DNA from: Gemmatimonadaceae bacterium | GTDB lineage: Bacteria; Gemmatimonadota; Gemmatimonadetes; Gemmatimonadales; Gemmatimonadaceae | Assembly (NCBI GenBank): GCA_020853635.1 | Contig: JADYYN010000101.1 | Coordinates: 1-46,235, forward strand | DNA length: 46,235 nt | Direction: 5' to 3' | In this document: positions 32,815 to 41,168 of the stretch, piece after piece | Numbering within the stretch: position 1 is the stretch's first letter | How the letters are laid out: every line of letters starts with the position of its first letter | Program-made: the position numbers and the translations under genes | The notes under the pieces: generated by a model | Told to the model about the DNA's origin: nothing | Database searches by the model: none | The model's input: the letters and a program-made list of their open reading frames with translations, nothing else

Positions 32815-33837
32815 ATGCGACCTCTGATTCTTGTGGCGATCGCCACTCTCGCGTGTGCGAAGGGCGACCGCTCGGCCGCGGCCACGCTGGCATGGGAGTC
32901 GTGGCGAGCGGAAGGCGTCGTCGGCGACACGCTCGGGGAGTCGAACGCAACCATCGGGACCGTGCTGGCCACGACGCTGGACTCGCGCGGCAACGTACTC
33001 GTCTTGGACGGCGCCGAGATGCGCGTCCTCGCGTTCGACGCTGGCGGCCAACTGCGAGCCCGCAGTCCGGGGGCCGGCGACGGCCCTGGGGAGCTCAGGG
33101 ATCCCGTGGCGATCGTGACGCTCGCGGGGGATTCCGTTGCGGTCGCGGATCGGACGCTGCGACGCATCGAGGTATTGAGCCCCGTCGCAGATGGTTTGCG
33201 ACCGGTGCGGTCCTTCGCGCTCGACTTCTCACCGTCCGCCGCCTGCCTGCTTGACGGCGACCTCTTCGTGCTCGGGGGACGCGACAACGTCTACCTGCAT
33301 CGCATGATGGTGGCCGGCACGTTCAAGGGCTCGTGGTCGCCGGTCCCGGCGGATACCATCAAGGAGAATGCGGACGCCGTCGTCGGATTCCGGCGCTTCG
33401 CCCTCGGGGACGGAGCGTTGGCCTGCGACGCCGACGCCGGGTTGCTCGTGCACGCTCCTTGGGCGCACACGGAGGTTTACGGGATTCGCGCAGATGGACG
33501 CATCGCATGGACGCAGACCGTCGACAGCCTCGTGATGCGGACGATCGTCGCGGTCGAAAACGGTGTCAGCTTCGCTCTCGATCCGGCCTTCGGGTACGGG
33601 GAGGATGTGCAGCGCGTCACACCACTCCACAACGGGCAGGCTCTGCTGCTGATCCGGCGTCGGTTCGCGCGTGAGGCGAATCGCGACCCGGAACACCGTG
33701 CGATCGTCATCGACGTGGCGAGCGGTGTGCTGCTCCATCGCATGCCGTCACCGCGGCACTATGGCTTCACGACGCGAGAGTGGGCACTGGAGCATCTGGA
33801 GGACCCCGCGCCAGCGGTGCGTCGCTGGCGTCGGTAG
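32815..33837 (+). CDS. six-bladed beta-propeller lipoprotein
   Basis: The 340-residue product starts MRPLILVAIATLAC (lipid anchor) and shows blade-like repeats: GNVLVLDGAEMRVLAFDAGG, GAGDGPGELRDPVAIV, GDSVAVADRTLRRIEVL and GDLFVLGGRDNVYL. It belongs to the same class as the propeller lipoprotein at 11.5 kb, including the GDGPGE(L/W) turn. Such proteins are presumably periplasmic or outer-surface binding proteins of unknown ligand. It begins shortly after the truncated lipoprotein gene and may share its promoter. Confidence 0.76.
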   Translation: MRPLILVAIATLACAKGDRSAAATLAWESWRAEGVVGDTLGESNATIGTVLATTLDSRGNVLVLDGAEMRVLAFDAGGQLRARSPGAGDGPGELRDPVAIVTLAGDSVAVADRTLRRIEVLSPVADGLRPVRSFALDFSPSAACLLDGDLFVLGGRDNVYLHRMMVAGTFKGSWSPVPADTIKENADAVVGFRRFALGDGALACDADAGLLVHAPWAHTEVYGIRADGRIAWTQTVDSLVMRTIVAVENGVSFALDPAFGYGEDVQRVTPLHNGQALLLIRRRFAREANRDPEHRAIVIDVASGVLLHRMPSPRHYGFTTREWALEHLEDPAPAVRRWRR

Positions 33838-33881
33838 TTTGGATAGTGACCGCTGACCTACACGCCTTGCGAGATGAGCCC

Positions 33882-34322
33882 ATGTTCTCCGATCAGCTCA
33901 AGAGCGCGCTCCTCTCGGCGCGGGATGAAGCCGCGAGGTTGCGACACGCCAGTATCGGGCCGGAGCATCTCGCGCTCGGGCTCCTGCACGAGCCGCGCGA
34001 TGAGCTGTCGGTCGTGTTGGCAGGCCAACAGGCGCCCGCGCTCGTGGACGCGTTGCTCGCGCGCATGGATGCCGGCGACGCGCCCGAGCAGTGGGTCTTC
34101 GATATTCCGTATTCCCCCGAGGCCAAGTTGGCGATCAAGCACATGGTCGTCGAGGCGAAGGCGCTCGGGCACGCCGACGTGACGTGTGCGCATCTGTTGC
34201 TTGGTCTGCTTCTGCTGACAGTGCCCATGCCGCGATCGGTGTTCGAGTCGGCGGGTGTGACGGTTGAGGGCACGCGGGCGGCGCTGCGAGTTGATCCGAG
34301 TTCGACTCAATCGTCCAACTGA
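33882..34322 (+). CDS. stand-alone Clp N-terminal domain protein
   Basis: The 146-residue product carries two Clp_N (ClpA/B/C N-domain) repeats: FSDQLKSALLSARDEAARLR followed by HASIGPEHLALGLLHE, then YSPEAKLAIKHMVVEAKALG followed by HADVTCAHLLLGLLL. In Clp ATPases this domain binds adaptors or substrates; here no AAA+ domain follows. Free Clp_N proteins may act as adaptors, decoys or ClpS-like helpers; none of this is shown here. The ATG at the domain start is preferred over upstream codons. Confidence 0.83.
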   Translation: MFSDQLKSALLSARDEAARLRHASIGPEHLALGLLHEPRDELSVVLAGQQAPALVDALLARMDAGDAPEQWVFDIPYSPEAKLAIKHMVVEAKALGHADVTCAHLLLGLLLLTVPMPRSVFESAGVTVEGTRAALRVDPSSTQSSN

Positions 34323-34433
34323 ATTCTTGCGTGTCACTGTCAGCGTACGCACGACAATCGCCGGCAGCGCACGGATCGCAGCGCTTCGAATCGTGCGCTG
34401 GCCTTCACCCAACTCAGAACAAATGGCGACCGA

Positions 34434-34880
34434 ATGGCTGAACTGATCATCGCCGAGGAAAACGAACTGCCGGCGGATGATCTGGCACGAGTGTACGCCG
34501 GTTTGATGGCGGCCGATCCGCGCACGCCGCTGGGACGCAACTTCCAGCCACTCGTGCTCGCAATGCGTGACGCCCACGGCGCGCTCTGCGGCGGGTTGCT
34601 CGGTGAGACGGTATGGACCTGGTTCAGCGTCGGTGTCATCTGGGTGTCCCCTGAACTTCGCGGGGCAGGACAGGGCGCTCGCCTTCTGCGGGCGGCAGAG
34701 GAGCTCGCCCTTGCGCGCGGCTGCACGCACGCGCGACTCGATACCTTCGACTGGCAAGCGCGCGGGTTCTACGAGCGGCGCGGCTACGAGGTGTACGGGC
34801 AGTTGGATGGATTCCCGGAAGGCCACACGCAGTACCATCTTCGAAAGTCGCTGCTGATCGTTCCGCGTAGCGCAACGTGA
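34434..34880 (+). CDS. GNAT family N-acetyltransferase
   Basis: The 148-residue product shows the GNAT fold: GGLLGETVWTWFSVGVIWV (beta 3-4), the acetyl-CoA loop RGAGQGARLLRAAEE (Q/RxxGxG/A as RGAGQG), then ARLDTFDWQARGFYERRGYE (motif B). These enzymes acetylate amines using acetyl-CoA; the acceptor is unknown. The protein is soluble. It lies after the Clp_N gene with about 110 bases between. Confidence 0.87.
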   Translation: MAELIIAEENELPADDLARVYAGLMAADPRTPLGRNFQPLVLAMRDAHGALCGGLLGETVWTWFSVGVIWVSPELRGAGQGARLLRAAEELALARGCTHARLDTFDWQARGFYERRGYEVYGQLDGFPEGHTQYHLRKSLLIVPRSAT

Positions 34881-34936
34881 TCCGAGGGCACCGCTCACGC
34901 AACACTCCGGCGGTCGGTCGATTCCCCCATATCCTA

Positions 34937-35183
34937 ATGCCTCGAACTCCGAACCGTACCCGCGTCGCCGAGTACGCCGAAACGGTCGCGGTGGTACTCG
35001 ACCTCTTGCGTCAGGGCATCAAGGCGAACGAGGCGTACCCGCTGTCGATTCGGATCGAACGCGTTGGTGGAGCGACTGAACGACGGAGTCACTCCGCTGG
35101 ACGACGAGTTGCCGGCGTATGTCGCGCAGCTCACTGAGGACTTCGAGAATCGCGCCGTGAAACGGAAACGGCCTTCCGTGTGA
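34937..35183 (+). pseudogene. frameshifted small helical protein
   Basis: From ATG the frame reads MPRTPNRTRVAEYAETVAVV, LDLLRQGIKANEAYPLSIRIER and then becomes meaningless. Removing one G from GCGTTGG at about 35061-35067 gives a clean continuation LVERLNDGVTPLDDELPAYV, AQLTEDFENRAVKRKRPSV and a TGA. The restored product would be about 82 residues, acidic and helical. Either a real single-base insertion inactivated it, or this is a sequencing error. No family is recognised. Confidence 0.62.
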
Positions 35184-35256
35184 CTCCACGAACCATGAGG
35201 CGGGATTGCGGACGGCCGGTCCGCGTTGGAGATTCGGCTGAATCTGGAGGTGGTGC

Positions 35257-35619
35257 ATGCGACGCTGGTGTTGGCTGCTCGGCCTGTTACTCGTCACGGC
35301 GCCTAAGCTGGGTGCGCAGGCGTTGATGCCTTCCCGCTTCAGTCTTCCGGCGCCCGTCGTCGCTGGTGATGCGCCGGAACTGCTTCCGGGACCGAGGATC
35401 TGCAGCGCGAGCAAACGCTCGACGGTCATCCGTGGGGCGGTCACCGGCTTCTTGCTCGTCGCAGGCGCGACGTTCGTGGTGGTCCTGGTTCGCGGCGTGA
35501 TGCGTGTCGCGACGTTCCGCTCGGGCATGCAGGATGTCCCCGTGCTGGAGTTGGCGGCCGGCGGCGCGGTGCTGTTCGCGGTGCTCGAAGGGATGGAGTG
35601 GGAGCGACAGTGCGGGTGA
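35257..35619 (+). CDS. small membrane protein with signal peptide
   Basis: The 120-residue product has a signal peptide (MRRWCWLLGLLLVTAPKLGA) and two further hydrophobic segments at about residues 58-80 and 95-111. There is no recognisable domain; one Cys pair (RICSAS, ERQCG) is possible. GGAGG lies upstream of the ATG. It opens a chain of four genes whose ends overlap by 4 bases, so it is probably first in an operon. Confidence 0.6.
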   Translation: MRRWCWLLGLLLVTAPKLGAQALMPSRFSLPAPVVAGDAPELLPGPRICSASKRSTVIRGAVTGFLLVAGATFVVVLVRGVMRVATFRSGMQDVPVLELAAGGAVLFAVLEGMEWERQCG

Positions 35620-36107
35620 GATCCATCGCGATCGCCCTGCTGCTGACCCTCGCGTCCGCGTGCATCTCCTCCAGCGGACGCGGTGTCTTCGCGTCGGTGC
35701 CCGTCCCCGCGTCGGTGCTGATGGACTCCCGCACCATCGACCGCGGCGTCCCCGCGCGACCGGGACAACTCACAGCCGCGGAGGTCGACTCGCTCGCGCC
35801 GCGCATCCGCGCGCTGCGCGCCGATCCCGACGTGCTCGATGCGTTCGTCGGCGACACGCTCCGCGTCGCGCGCGAGGTGCGCATCCTCGCACTCGACAGC
35901 GCGGGGACCGTATTAGGTGAGCTACCCGTGTACGACTTCGGCTACACCGGCCGCGGCTTCCGGCTACTCGCCGATGGCGGGCTCTCGCTCAGTCGTGCGG
36001 GCACGATAGTCTTCACCGCGCGACTGCCCGCTACGCACTGGACCGGCGCACCCGCGGAACGGCCGCGTGCGGCCGTGACGCTCACCATTCGTCGTGGAGG
36101 ACCATGA
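35616..36107 (+). CDS. lipoprotein of unknown function
   Basis: GTG overlaps the preceding stop (GTGA), giving MRSIAIALLLTLASAC, a clean lipoprotein signal; earlier GTG codons would add up to six residues. The 163-residue product includes the helix QLTAAEVDSLAPRIRALRADP, VRILALDSAGTVLGELPVYD and a C-terminal beta region ending RAAVTLTIRRGGP, plausibly an Ig-like sandwich. It is translationally coupled upstream and downstream (ATGA). Function is unknown. Confidence 0.66.
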   Translation: MRSIAIALLLTLASACISSSGRGVFASVPVPASVLMDSRTIDRGVPARPGQLTAAEVDSLAPRIRALRADPDVLDAFVGDTLRVAREVRILALDSAGTVLGELPVYDFGYTGRGFRLLADGGLSLSRAGTIVFTARLPATHWTGAPAERPRAAVTLTIRRGGP

Positions 36108-36526
36108 GTACCGTCCTGTGGGCCAACGTCCTCGTCAACGGCACCGTGCAGTCCGAGGCCGAGGACCGATACGCGCTGTTCGATCAGACCGACAAGCTCG
36201 ATGAGCTCTGTCGGTCACTGAAGCTTCCGTCCTTCGAAAGCATCTGCGACTCGACCGACGTGCGGTTCAATATGGATGAGTTCGAGCTGCCCGACGGGAT
36301 GGAATCCACCAACGACTACATGGCGCTCCACGGCGTCTGGATGGCTCTGCCCGAGGCCATTCGTATGCTCGACGCGCTGCTCGCGCACATCCAGGCGAAG
36401 TCGGTGCGGTTCGGGCTGCTGACGAACCAGCACGACCAAGTGGTGTCGGAGCTTACAGAGGTCCTCGCGTTCGCGAAGGCGCATCAAGGGGATGCGGCCA
36501 AGTTCAACTTCTCCATCGTCCAATGA
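36104..36526 (+). CDS. hypothetical cytoplasmic protein
   Basis: The 140-residue soluble product starts MSTVLWANVLVNGTVQSEAE. It has helical segments (DKLDELCRSLKLPSFESI, EAIRMLDALLAHIQAKSV) and the conserved-looking centre DVRFNMDEFELPDGMESTND. There is no signal peptide although both neighbours are exported. It overlaps both by ATGA. The family is not recognised; the acidic helical texture could suit an immunity- or adaptor-type protein, but nothing proves this. Confidence 0.66.
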   Translation: MSTVLWANVLVNGTVQSEAEDRYALFDQTDKLDELCRSLKLPSFESICDSTDVRFNMDEFELPDGMESTNDYMALHGVWMALPEAIRMLDALLAHIQAKSVRFGLLTNQHDQVVSELTEVLAFAKAHQGDAAKFNFSIVQ

Positions 36527-36894
36527 ACGCACTCGCCGCTCTCGCACTGCTCGCCGCCTGGAGCATCACACTCCCCGCGCAGCAGTGCCGTCCGCCCGAA
36601 CATCCCTACTTCGACTTCCAGGTCGATCGCCCGGCGGAGTTGCTCCCGGATTCCACCGTGTCGCCGCGTCCGTTCCACGCGCGTCCGGGCCAAGGCGAGG
36701 CGGAACGTGTACTGGTGCAGTTCGTCGTCGACACGATGGGGCGGCCCGACAGCGCGTCGTTCAAGGTGTTGCGGAGCTCCGATCCGGCACTCGAGGAGTC
36801 GGGGCGGCGTGTGGAGCAACGCTGGCGGTACACGCCAGCGCTGCTCGCACGCTGCAACGTGCCGCAGCTCATTCAGGCTCCGCTACGCCCCTGA
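36523..36894 (+). CDS. secreted TonB C-terminal-like protein
   Basis: The 123-residue product has a signal peptide (MNALAALALLAAWSITLPA) and a C-terminal domain VLVQFVVDTMGRPDSASFKV, LRSSDPALEESGRRVEQRWR, YTPALL. This is the TonB-C pattern (V.V.F.VD..G......V..SS...L...A...v..W.Y.PA). It lacks the N-terminal membrane anchor and Pro-rich linker of real TonB, so it is a free periplasmic TonB-C-like domain. It is last of the overlapping chain. Confidence 0.73.
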   Translation: MNALAALALLAAWSITLPAQQCRPPEHPYFDFQVDRPAELLPDSTVSPRPFHARPGQGEAERVLVQFVVDTMGRPDSASFKVLRSSDPALEESGRRVEQRWRYTPALLARCNVPQLIQAPLRP

Positions 36895-37267
36895 GTCCCG
36901 GCCGGTCTGGCGGAAAGATCACGGGGGCGACCGCGCTGTATCGGGATGCGCACTTCGTTGTCCTCTGCATCATCCCGCTCTCGGTACTCGCGCCCTGGAG
37001 GAGTTGTTTCTCGCGGATCGCGGACGCGCGTGCGGCCGTACCTCTCCACAGCTGATTCGCCACAGTTTCGGTCCTCCGCGATGATTCCATTGGGCGTGAT
37101 CCTGGCGACTCGCACGATCGGCGGCGGGCTGACCGTGTTGCGCGGCTGGGCCGACGGAGAGCGTGAGCGGTGTCTGCGCACGTGAATGTGCTCTCACGCC
37201 ACGTCGTGAACCTTTCGGCCCCCGCGGCGACTCCCTTGGTGCATGCCTCGATCTCACCGGTTCACCG
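36895..37267. other. intergenic stretch before sigma operon
   Basis: These 373 bases hold no gene I can support. Short frames on both strands lack coding character. TGAACCTTTCG at 37207-37217, about 50 bases before the sigma gene, resembles ECF-type -35 boxes (TGAAC-C) and could be an autoregulated promoter, but no convincing -10 was identified. Confidence 0.35.
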
Positions 37268-37834
37268 ATGCCTGACCCGACCATTCCTGCGCACGAGCCG
37301 CTCGCTGATGAGCTCCTCGTCGTGCGGTGCCTGCTCGGTGAGGCCGCAGCCTTCGATGAGCTGGTGGCGCACTGGCATGAGCCGCTCTGGCGGTACCTGC
37401 GGCGCCTCCTCGATGAAGATGAGGCCGCTGCCGACGCGGTCCAGGACTGCTGGCTTCGCGTCCTCCGATCCTTGCCCCGGCTCCGCGATCCGGCACGGCT
37501 GAGGCCGTGGCTCTTTGGGATCGCACGCCGCACCGCGATGGACCGCCTGCGGGCCGAGTATCGCGCGCCAGTGGAGGCGGATATCGATCCAGAAACGCTC
37601 ATGGCAGACCCCCAGGATGACCTACGGGAGGATCAGCTCGCCGCCATGCACGCGCAGCTCCAGCGGCTCCCTTTGGTGGAACGCGAGGTGCTGGAGCTCT
37701 TCTACCTGCGCGGACTCTCGCTGGCACAACTTGTCGACGTGCTCGCGGTCCCACTCGGGACCGTGAAGTCCCGTCTCTTTCGCGCACGAGGGATGCTGCG
37801 CGCTCATCTCCTCGCCGAGGACCTTTCGTCATGA
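37268..37834 (+). CDS. ECF-type RNA polymerase sigma factor
   Basis: The 188-residue product has region 2 (ADELLVVRCLLGEAAAFDEL, DAVQDCWLRVLRSLPRL, LRPWLFGIARRTAMDRLR) and region 4 (LQRLPLVEREVLELFYLRGL, LGTVKSRLFRARGMLR), with no other domains: a sigma-70 extracytoplasmic-function factor. The linker between is acidic. The ATG is chosen where region 2 begins. It overlaps the next gene by ATGA, suggesting it directs its own operon with the membrane protein and peptidase. Confidence 0.92.
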   Translation: MPDPTIPAHEPLADELLVVRCLLGEAAAFDELVAHWHEPLWRYLRRLLDEDEAAADAVQDCWLRVLRSLPRLRDPARLRPWLFGIARRTAMDRLRAEYRAPVEADIDPETLMADPQDDLREDQLAAMHAQLQRLPLVEREVLELFYLRGLSLAQLVDVLAVPLGTVKSRLFRARGMLRAHLLAEDLSS

Positions 37835-38334
37835 GCGAGATCTCAGGGATGCCGCCCGCCGCGGTGATCCAGGCGCGAGTCAGCACGGCGCTCGCGCTGC
37901 CCTCCCGCCTCCGACACACCGCGCTGTTGCTCGTGGCCACGGCGATGGCTGGTGTCACAGGCGCCCTGGCACTGACCGAGCCGGGTTTGCCGCTCCGAAC
38001 AAGGCTCGCGCTCGGCGCACTCGCGGTCGGCGGCGTGGCGTGGGCGATGTTCGCGGGCTGGGTGCTCGCGCGACGTGAGGTGTTGTTCGGCCGTCATCGT
38101 CTCATCGCGGGATGGATGGCGGTGGGCTTCAGTGCGGTGTTGACGATGACCTCTGCGGTGGCGGCGTGGATGGACCGCCGCACCACCATGTGGCTGCCGG
38201 CCACCGGTGTGGGCGTGGTGATGCTCATTCTCGCTGCGGTCCTGCTTCATCGTGCGCACGGAGACGTGCGAGCACTGCGCACTCGGCGCGATGCGCTGCG
38301 GGCCGCGCTCGAGACCCACGAGGTGGCGTCATGA
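37831..38334 (+). CDS. four-TM protein, candidate anti-sigma or sensor
   Basis: The 167-residue product has an N-terminal cytoplasmic stretch of about 28 residues, then hydrophobic helices at about 29-50, 57-76, 92-112 and 122-141, and a basic helical tail (HGDVRALRTRRDALRAALET). It lacks the HxxxCxxC zinc motif of typical anti-sigma factors. Its position between an ECF sigma gene and a hydrolase gene, with ATGA overlaps on both sides, suggests it restrains the sigma factor or transmits a signal; this is inference. Confidence 0.78.
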   Translation: MSEISGMPPAAVIQARVSTALALPSRLRHTALLLVATAMAGVTGALALTEPGLPLRTRLALGALAVGGVAWAMFAGWVLARREVLFGRHRLIAGWMAVGFSAVLTMTSAVAAWMDRRTTMWLPATGVGVVMLILAAVLLHRAHGDVRALRTRRDALRAALETHEVAS

Positions 38335-39620
38335 TGCACCGCCTCATCCTGCAGGTTCTGGTGCCCTTCAGCGTGAGTGGTCAGCCGGTGGACGCGGAGC
38401 GCGGCGTGCTGCGAGTGCCGGCGGTGCGAGCACAGCCCACGACCGATAGCCTGACGTTGCGTTACGCACGCTTCAAGTCCACGGCCAGCGAACCAGGCGC
38501 TCCGATCGTCTTCCTCGCGGGCGGCCCGGGTGATGCCGCGACCCGCGCGTTCGCCGGGATGCCGATCGCGCTGCTGGATCGCCTGCGTGCCCTGGGCGAT
38601 GTGATCGCGTTCGATCAGCGTGGGACGGGGGAGTCCGAACCGCTTCGCCCGCTCTGCCCGCCCGGCGCCCCACGCCCACTCGATCGTGCGACGGCGCCGG
38701 ACGACCTACTCGACGACCTGCGCGCGCGTGTGCGTGCGTGTCTCCTGCGCGCGGATTCCCTTCGCGTGCCGGTGGCGGGACTCACGACTGCCGAAAGCGC
38801 GGATGATCTGGAGGCGCTGCGCCGCGCGCTCGGGGTGGACCGACTGAATCTCCTTGCCGGGAGCTACGGGACGCATCTCGCGCTCGCCGCTGTCGCGCGT
38901 CATCCGACGCTGGTCGATCGCATGGTGCTCGTCGGGGTCGAGGGTCCCGATCACACGGTCAAGGATCCCGCGCGTGTGGACGACGTACTTGATGTGATCG
39001 CCGTCGCACGCCGGCCATCGTTGCGCGCGGATCTGCAGAGGCTCATCGACCGACTTGCGGGCGAACCGGCGCACGTATCCGCGCCCGACGGGCGGGTGAT
39101 CGTGGTTGGTGCATGGGACTTCCAGCGCTGGGTCGCCGAGGCGCTCGACGACGTCAGGGAGATCGACGCCATGCTCAGCGCGATCCCGGCTATGCTCGAC
39201 GGTGACCTTCGCGTCCTCGCACGATGGGCCGCCGCGCACCGCGCACCCCGACCACTCCACCTGATGAACCTTGCGATGGACTGCGCCTCGTACATTTCCG
39301 ATGCGCGCCTCGCGCGAATCAGCCGCATGCCGTCGGGTGTGCTGGGAGGAGCGATGTCGTTTCCACTGCCGTGGATCTGCGATGTGCCGGGACTGCCGAG
39401 GCTGCCAGACGCATTCCGTGCCGTCGTACAATCCGACGTCGAGACCTTGCTCGTCGCGGGAACCTATGACGGTCGTACCCCACCGGCGAATGCGCGTGAA
39501 GTCGCGGAAGGCCTGCCGCGGTCACGGGTACTGATCATCGACGGAGCGTCGCATGCCCTGATGGGGCACGCCGACGTGACAGAGGCGCTACTGAGGTTCT
39601 TCGCCCGACGGACACCGTGA
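38331..39620 (+). CDS. alpha/beta hydrolase, S33-type peptidase
   Basis: The 429-residue product shows the tripeptidyl-aminopeptidase/proline-iminopeptidase-like layout: VFLAGGPGDAATRAF (oxyanion region ~61-75), VIAFDQRGTGESEPL (~91-105), the nucleophile elbow LLAGSYGTHLAL (Ser178), acid in VAGTYDGRTPPANA and histidine in DGASHALMGH. Substrates are typically peptide N-termini or small esters. The N-terminus is weakly hydrophobic, so export is uncertain. The ATG overlaps the TM gene stop by ATGA, placing it in the sigma operon. Confidence 0.87.
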   Translation: MMHRLILQVLVPFSVSGQPVDAERGVLRVPAVRAQPTTDSLTLRYARFKSTASEPGAPIVFLAGGPGDAATRAFAGMPIALLDRLRALGDVIAFDQRGTGESEPLRPLCPPGAPRPLDRATAPDDLLDDLRARVRACLLRADSLRVPVAGLTTAESADDLEALRRALGVDRLNLLAGSYGTHLALAAVARHPTLVDRMVLVGVEGPDHTVKDPARVDDVLDVIAVARRPSLRADLQRLIDRLAGEPAHVSAPDGRVIVVGAWDFQRWVAEALDDVREIDAMLSAIPAMLDGDLRVLARWAAAHRAPRPLHLMNLAMDCASYISDARLARISRMPSGVLGGAMSFPLPWICDVPGLPRLPDAFRAVVQSDVETLLVAGTYDGRTPPANAREVAEGLPRSRVLIIDGASHALMGHADVTEALLRFFARRTP

Positions 39621-39662
39621 GCGGTTCTGCCGCCACTTTTCTCACACGCCACAGGATCCCGC

Positions 39663-41168
39663 ATGCCGCGCATGAGTCTCCGAGTTCTCGCCGTGGGCCT
39701 TTTCACCCTGTTCAGTGCGACGTCGGCTTTGGCGCAGGCGCAGATCGGCCGTGATGCGATCGAGCGACCGGCGGCATTGTCTGAGTACGAAGGACTGTAT
39801 CGCTACCGCGACGGAGGCCAGCTCATCATGGTCGCGGACCGCGAACGGCTCGTCGCCCTGATCGGAGAAGCGAAGTATCCGCTGCGCGCCGTGGCTAAGG
39901 ATACATTCGCGAACCCCGGCGGTGATCGCATCCCGTTCGTGCGCGACCGCACGAACCGCATCGTCGCGTTCAAGGAGAGCGGTGAGACGTTCGCGCGCCT
40001 CTCCACCGAGATCGCTCCCGAGGCGAGGAAGCTCCTCGTGCCTCGGCCGCCGGGTCCGGATGGGCGTCCAGAGCCCTATCGCTGCACGGCACCGTCCGCG
40101 TCGGATGATGGCATCCGAGTCGGTGCGATGGGATCAGGCACCCTGACCTGTGCGGTGGCGGAGCAGGTGGTGAACGGTGTGCTCGACGGCACGTACCCGG
40201 ACGTGCGAGCCATCGCGGTCCACCACAAGGGTGCGCTGGTGCTCGAGGAGTACTTCTATGGATACGATCGCGAGCGGCCGCACCAGATGCGCTCGCTCAC
40301 GAAGAGCGTGATCGCCCTGCTGGCCGGCGCGGCGATCGACCGCGGGCGGCTGCGTGCCGACGAGCCGGTCATCGCGCGGCTCGGCTACCCGTCCACCGCG
40401 AATCCCGACGCGCGCAAGGAGCGGATCACACTCCGCGACCTGCTGAGCAATCAGTCCGGGCTCGCCTGCAACGATCGCGATGGCGCGTCACCCGGCAACG
40501 AAGTGAAGCTGTACGAGACGGCGGATTGGCCGCAGGCCTTCATGGATCTGCCGATTGTCGCGGAGCCCGGCACAATCGGACGGTACTGCTCGTTTGGGTT
40601 CATGACCGCCGGACGAATGGTCGAGCGCGCCGTCGCACAGCCCCTTCCGGAGTTCGCGCAGGACGCGCTCTTCGGTCCCGTGGGCATCGCGCGCGACCAG
40701 TGGCGCTGGGCGTTCGTGCTCGATCGCAGCCAACGGAACGAGTTCGGTCAGATCCATCTGCGGCCGCGCGACATGCTCAAGCTCGGACTGTTGATCCGCT
40801 CGCGTGGCGTGTGGCAAGGGCGCCAGGTCGTTTCGGCGTCCTGGATCGATGCGGCGGTCGCCAAGGTGTCGACGGTGGACGACAGCGACTACGGACTCGG
40901 CATCTGGCACCGCTGGTACGGTGTGGCAACGGCCGCGGGGAGACAACGAGTGGAGACGATCATGCTCTCAGGGAACGGCGGTCAGAAAGTGTACATCGTG
41001 CCGAGTCTCGATCTCGTGGTGGTCTTTACCGGCGGCGCCTTCAACGCCGAGTCGCCCGTGAACACCCTGATGGCGGGCGTTCTGCTCCCGGCGCTGCTCG
41101 AGACGGTGGAGCAGCCAGTTGGGGGATCCGCGGCGCGGCGCGGCGCGACGCCGCCGGGCACACCGTGA
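39663..41168 (+). CDS. serine hydrolase (class C beta-lactamase fold)
   Basis: The 501-residue product has a signal peptide (cleavage after SALAQA) and an N-terminal ~100-residue beta domain (EYEGLYRYRDGGQLIMV) resembling the DUF3471-like partner domain of this family. The catalytic domain has the SxxK motif SLTK (Ser211, Lys214) and a Tyr motif RYCSFGF, where the usual YxN reads Y-C-S. A GNGGQ segment stands where the third (KTG-type) motif is expected. The family covers PBPs, esterases and beta-lactamases. It overlaps the following broken hydrolase gene by GTGA. Confidence 0.9.
   Translation: MPRMSLRVLAVGLFTLFSATSALAQAQIGRDAIERPAALSEYEGLYRYRDGGQLIMVADRERLVALIGEAKYPLRAVAKDTFANPGGDRIPFVRDRTNRIVAFKESGETFARLSTEIAPEARKLLVPRPPGPDGRPEPYRCTAPSASDDGIRVGAMGSGTLTCAVAEQVVNGVLDGTYPDVRAIAVHHKGALVLEEYFYGYDRERPHQMRSLTKSVIALLAGAAIDRGRLRADEPVIARLGYPSTANPDARKERITLRDLLSNQSGLACNDRDGASPGNEVKLYETADWPQAFMDLPIVAEPGTIGRYCSFGFMTAGRMVERAVAQPLPEFAQDALFGPVGIARDQWRWAFVLDRSQRNEFGQIHLRPRDMLKLGLLIRSRGVWQGRQVVSASWIDAAVAKVSTVDDSDYGLGIWHRWYGVATAAGRQRVETIMLSGNGGQKVYIVPSLDLVVVFTGGAFNAESPVNTLMAGVLLPALLETVEQPVGGSAARRGATPPGTP

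Noticed and set aside
36946-37185. Small open frame between TonB-C-like gene and sigma gene
   Set aside because: Ser/Arg-rich start with no coding character; no ribosome binding site or domain.
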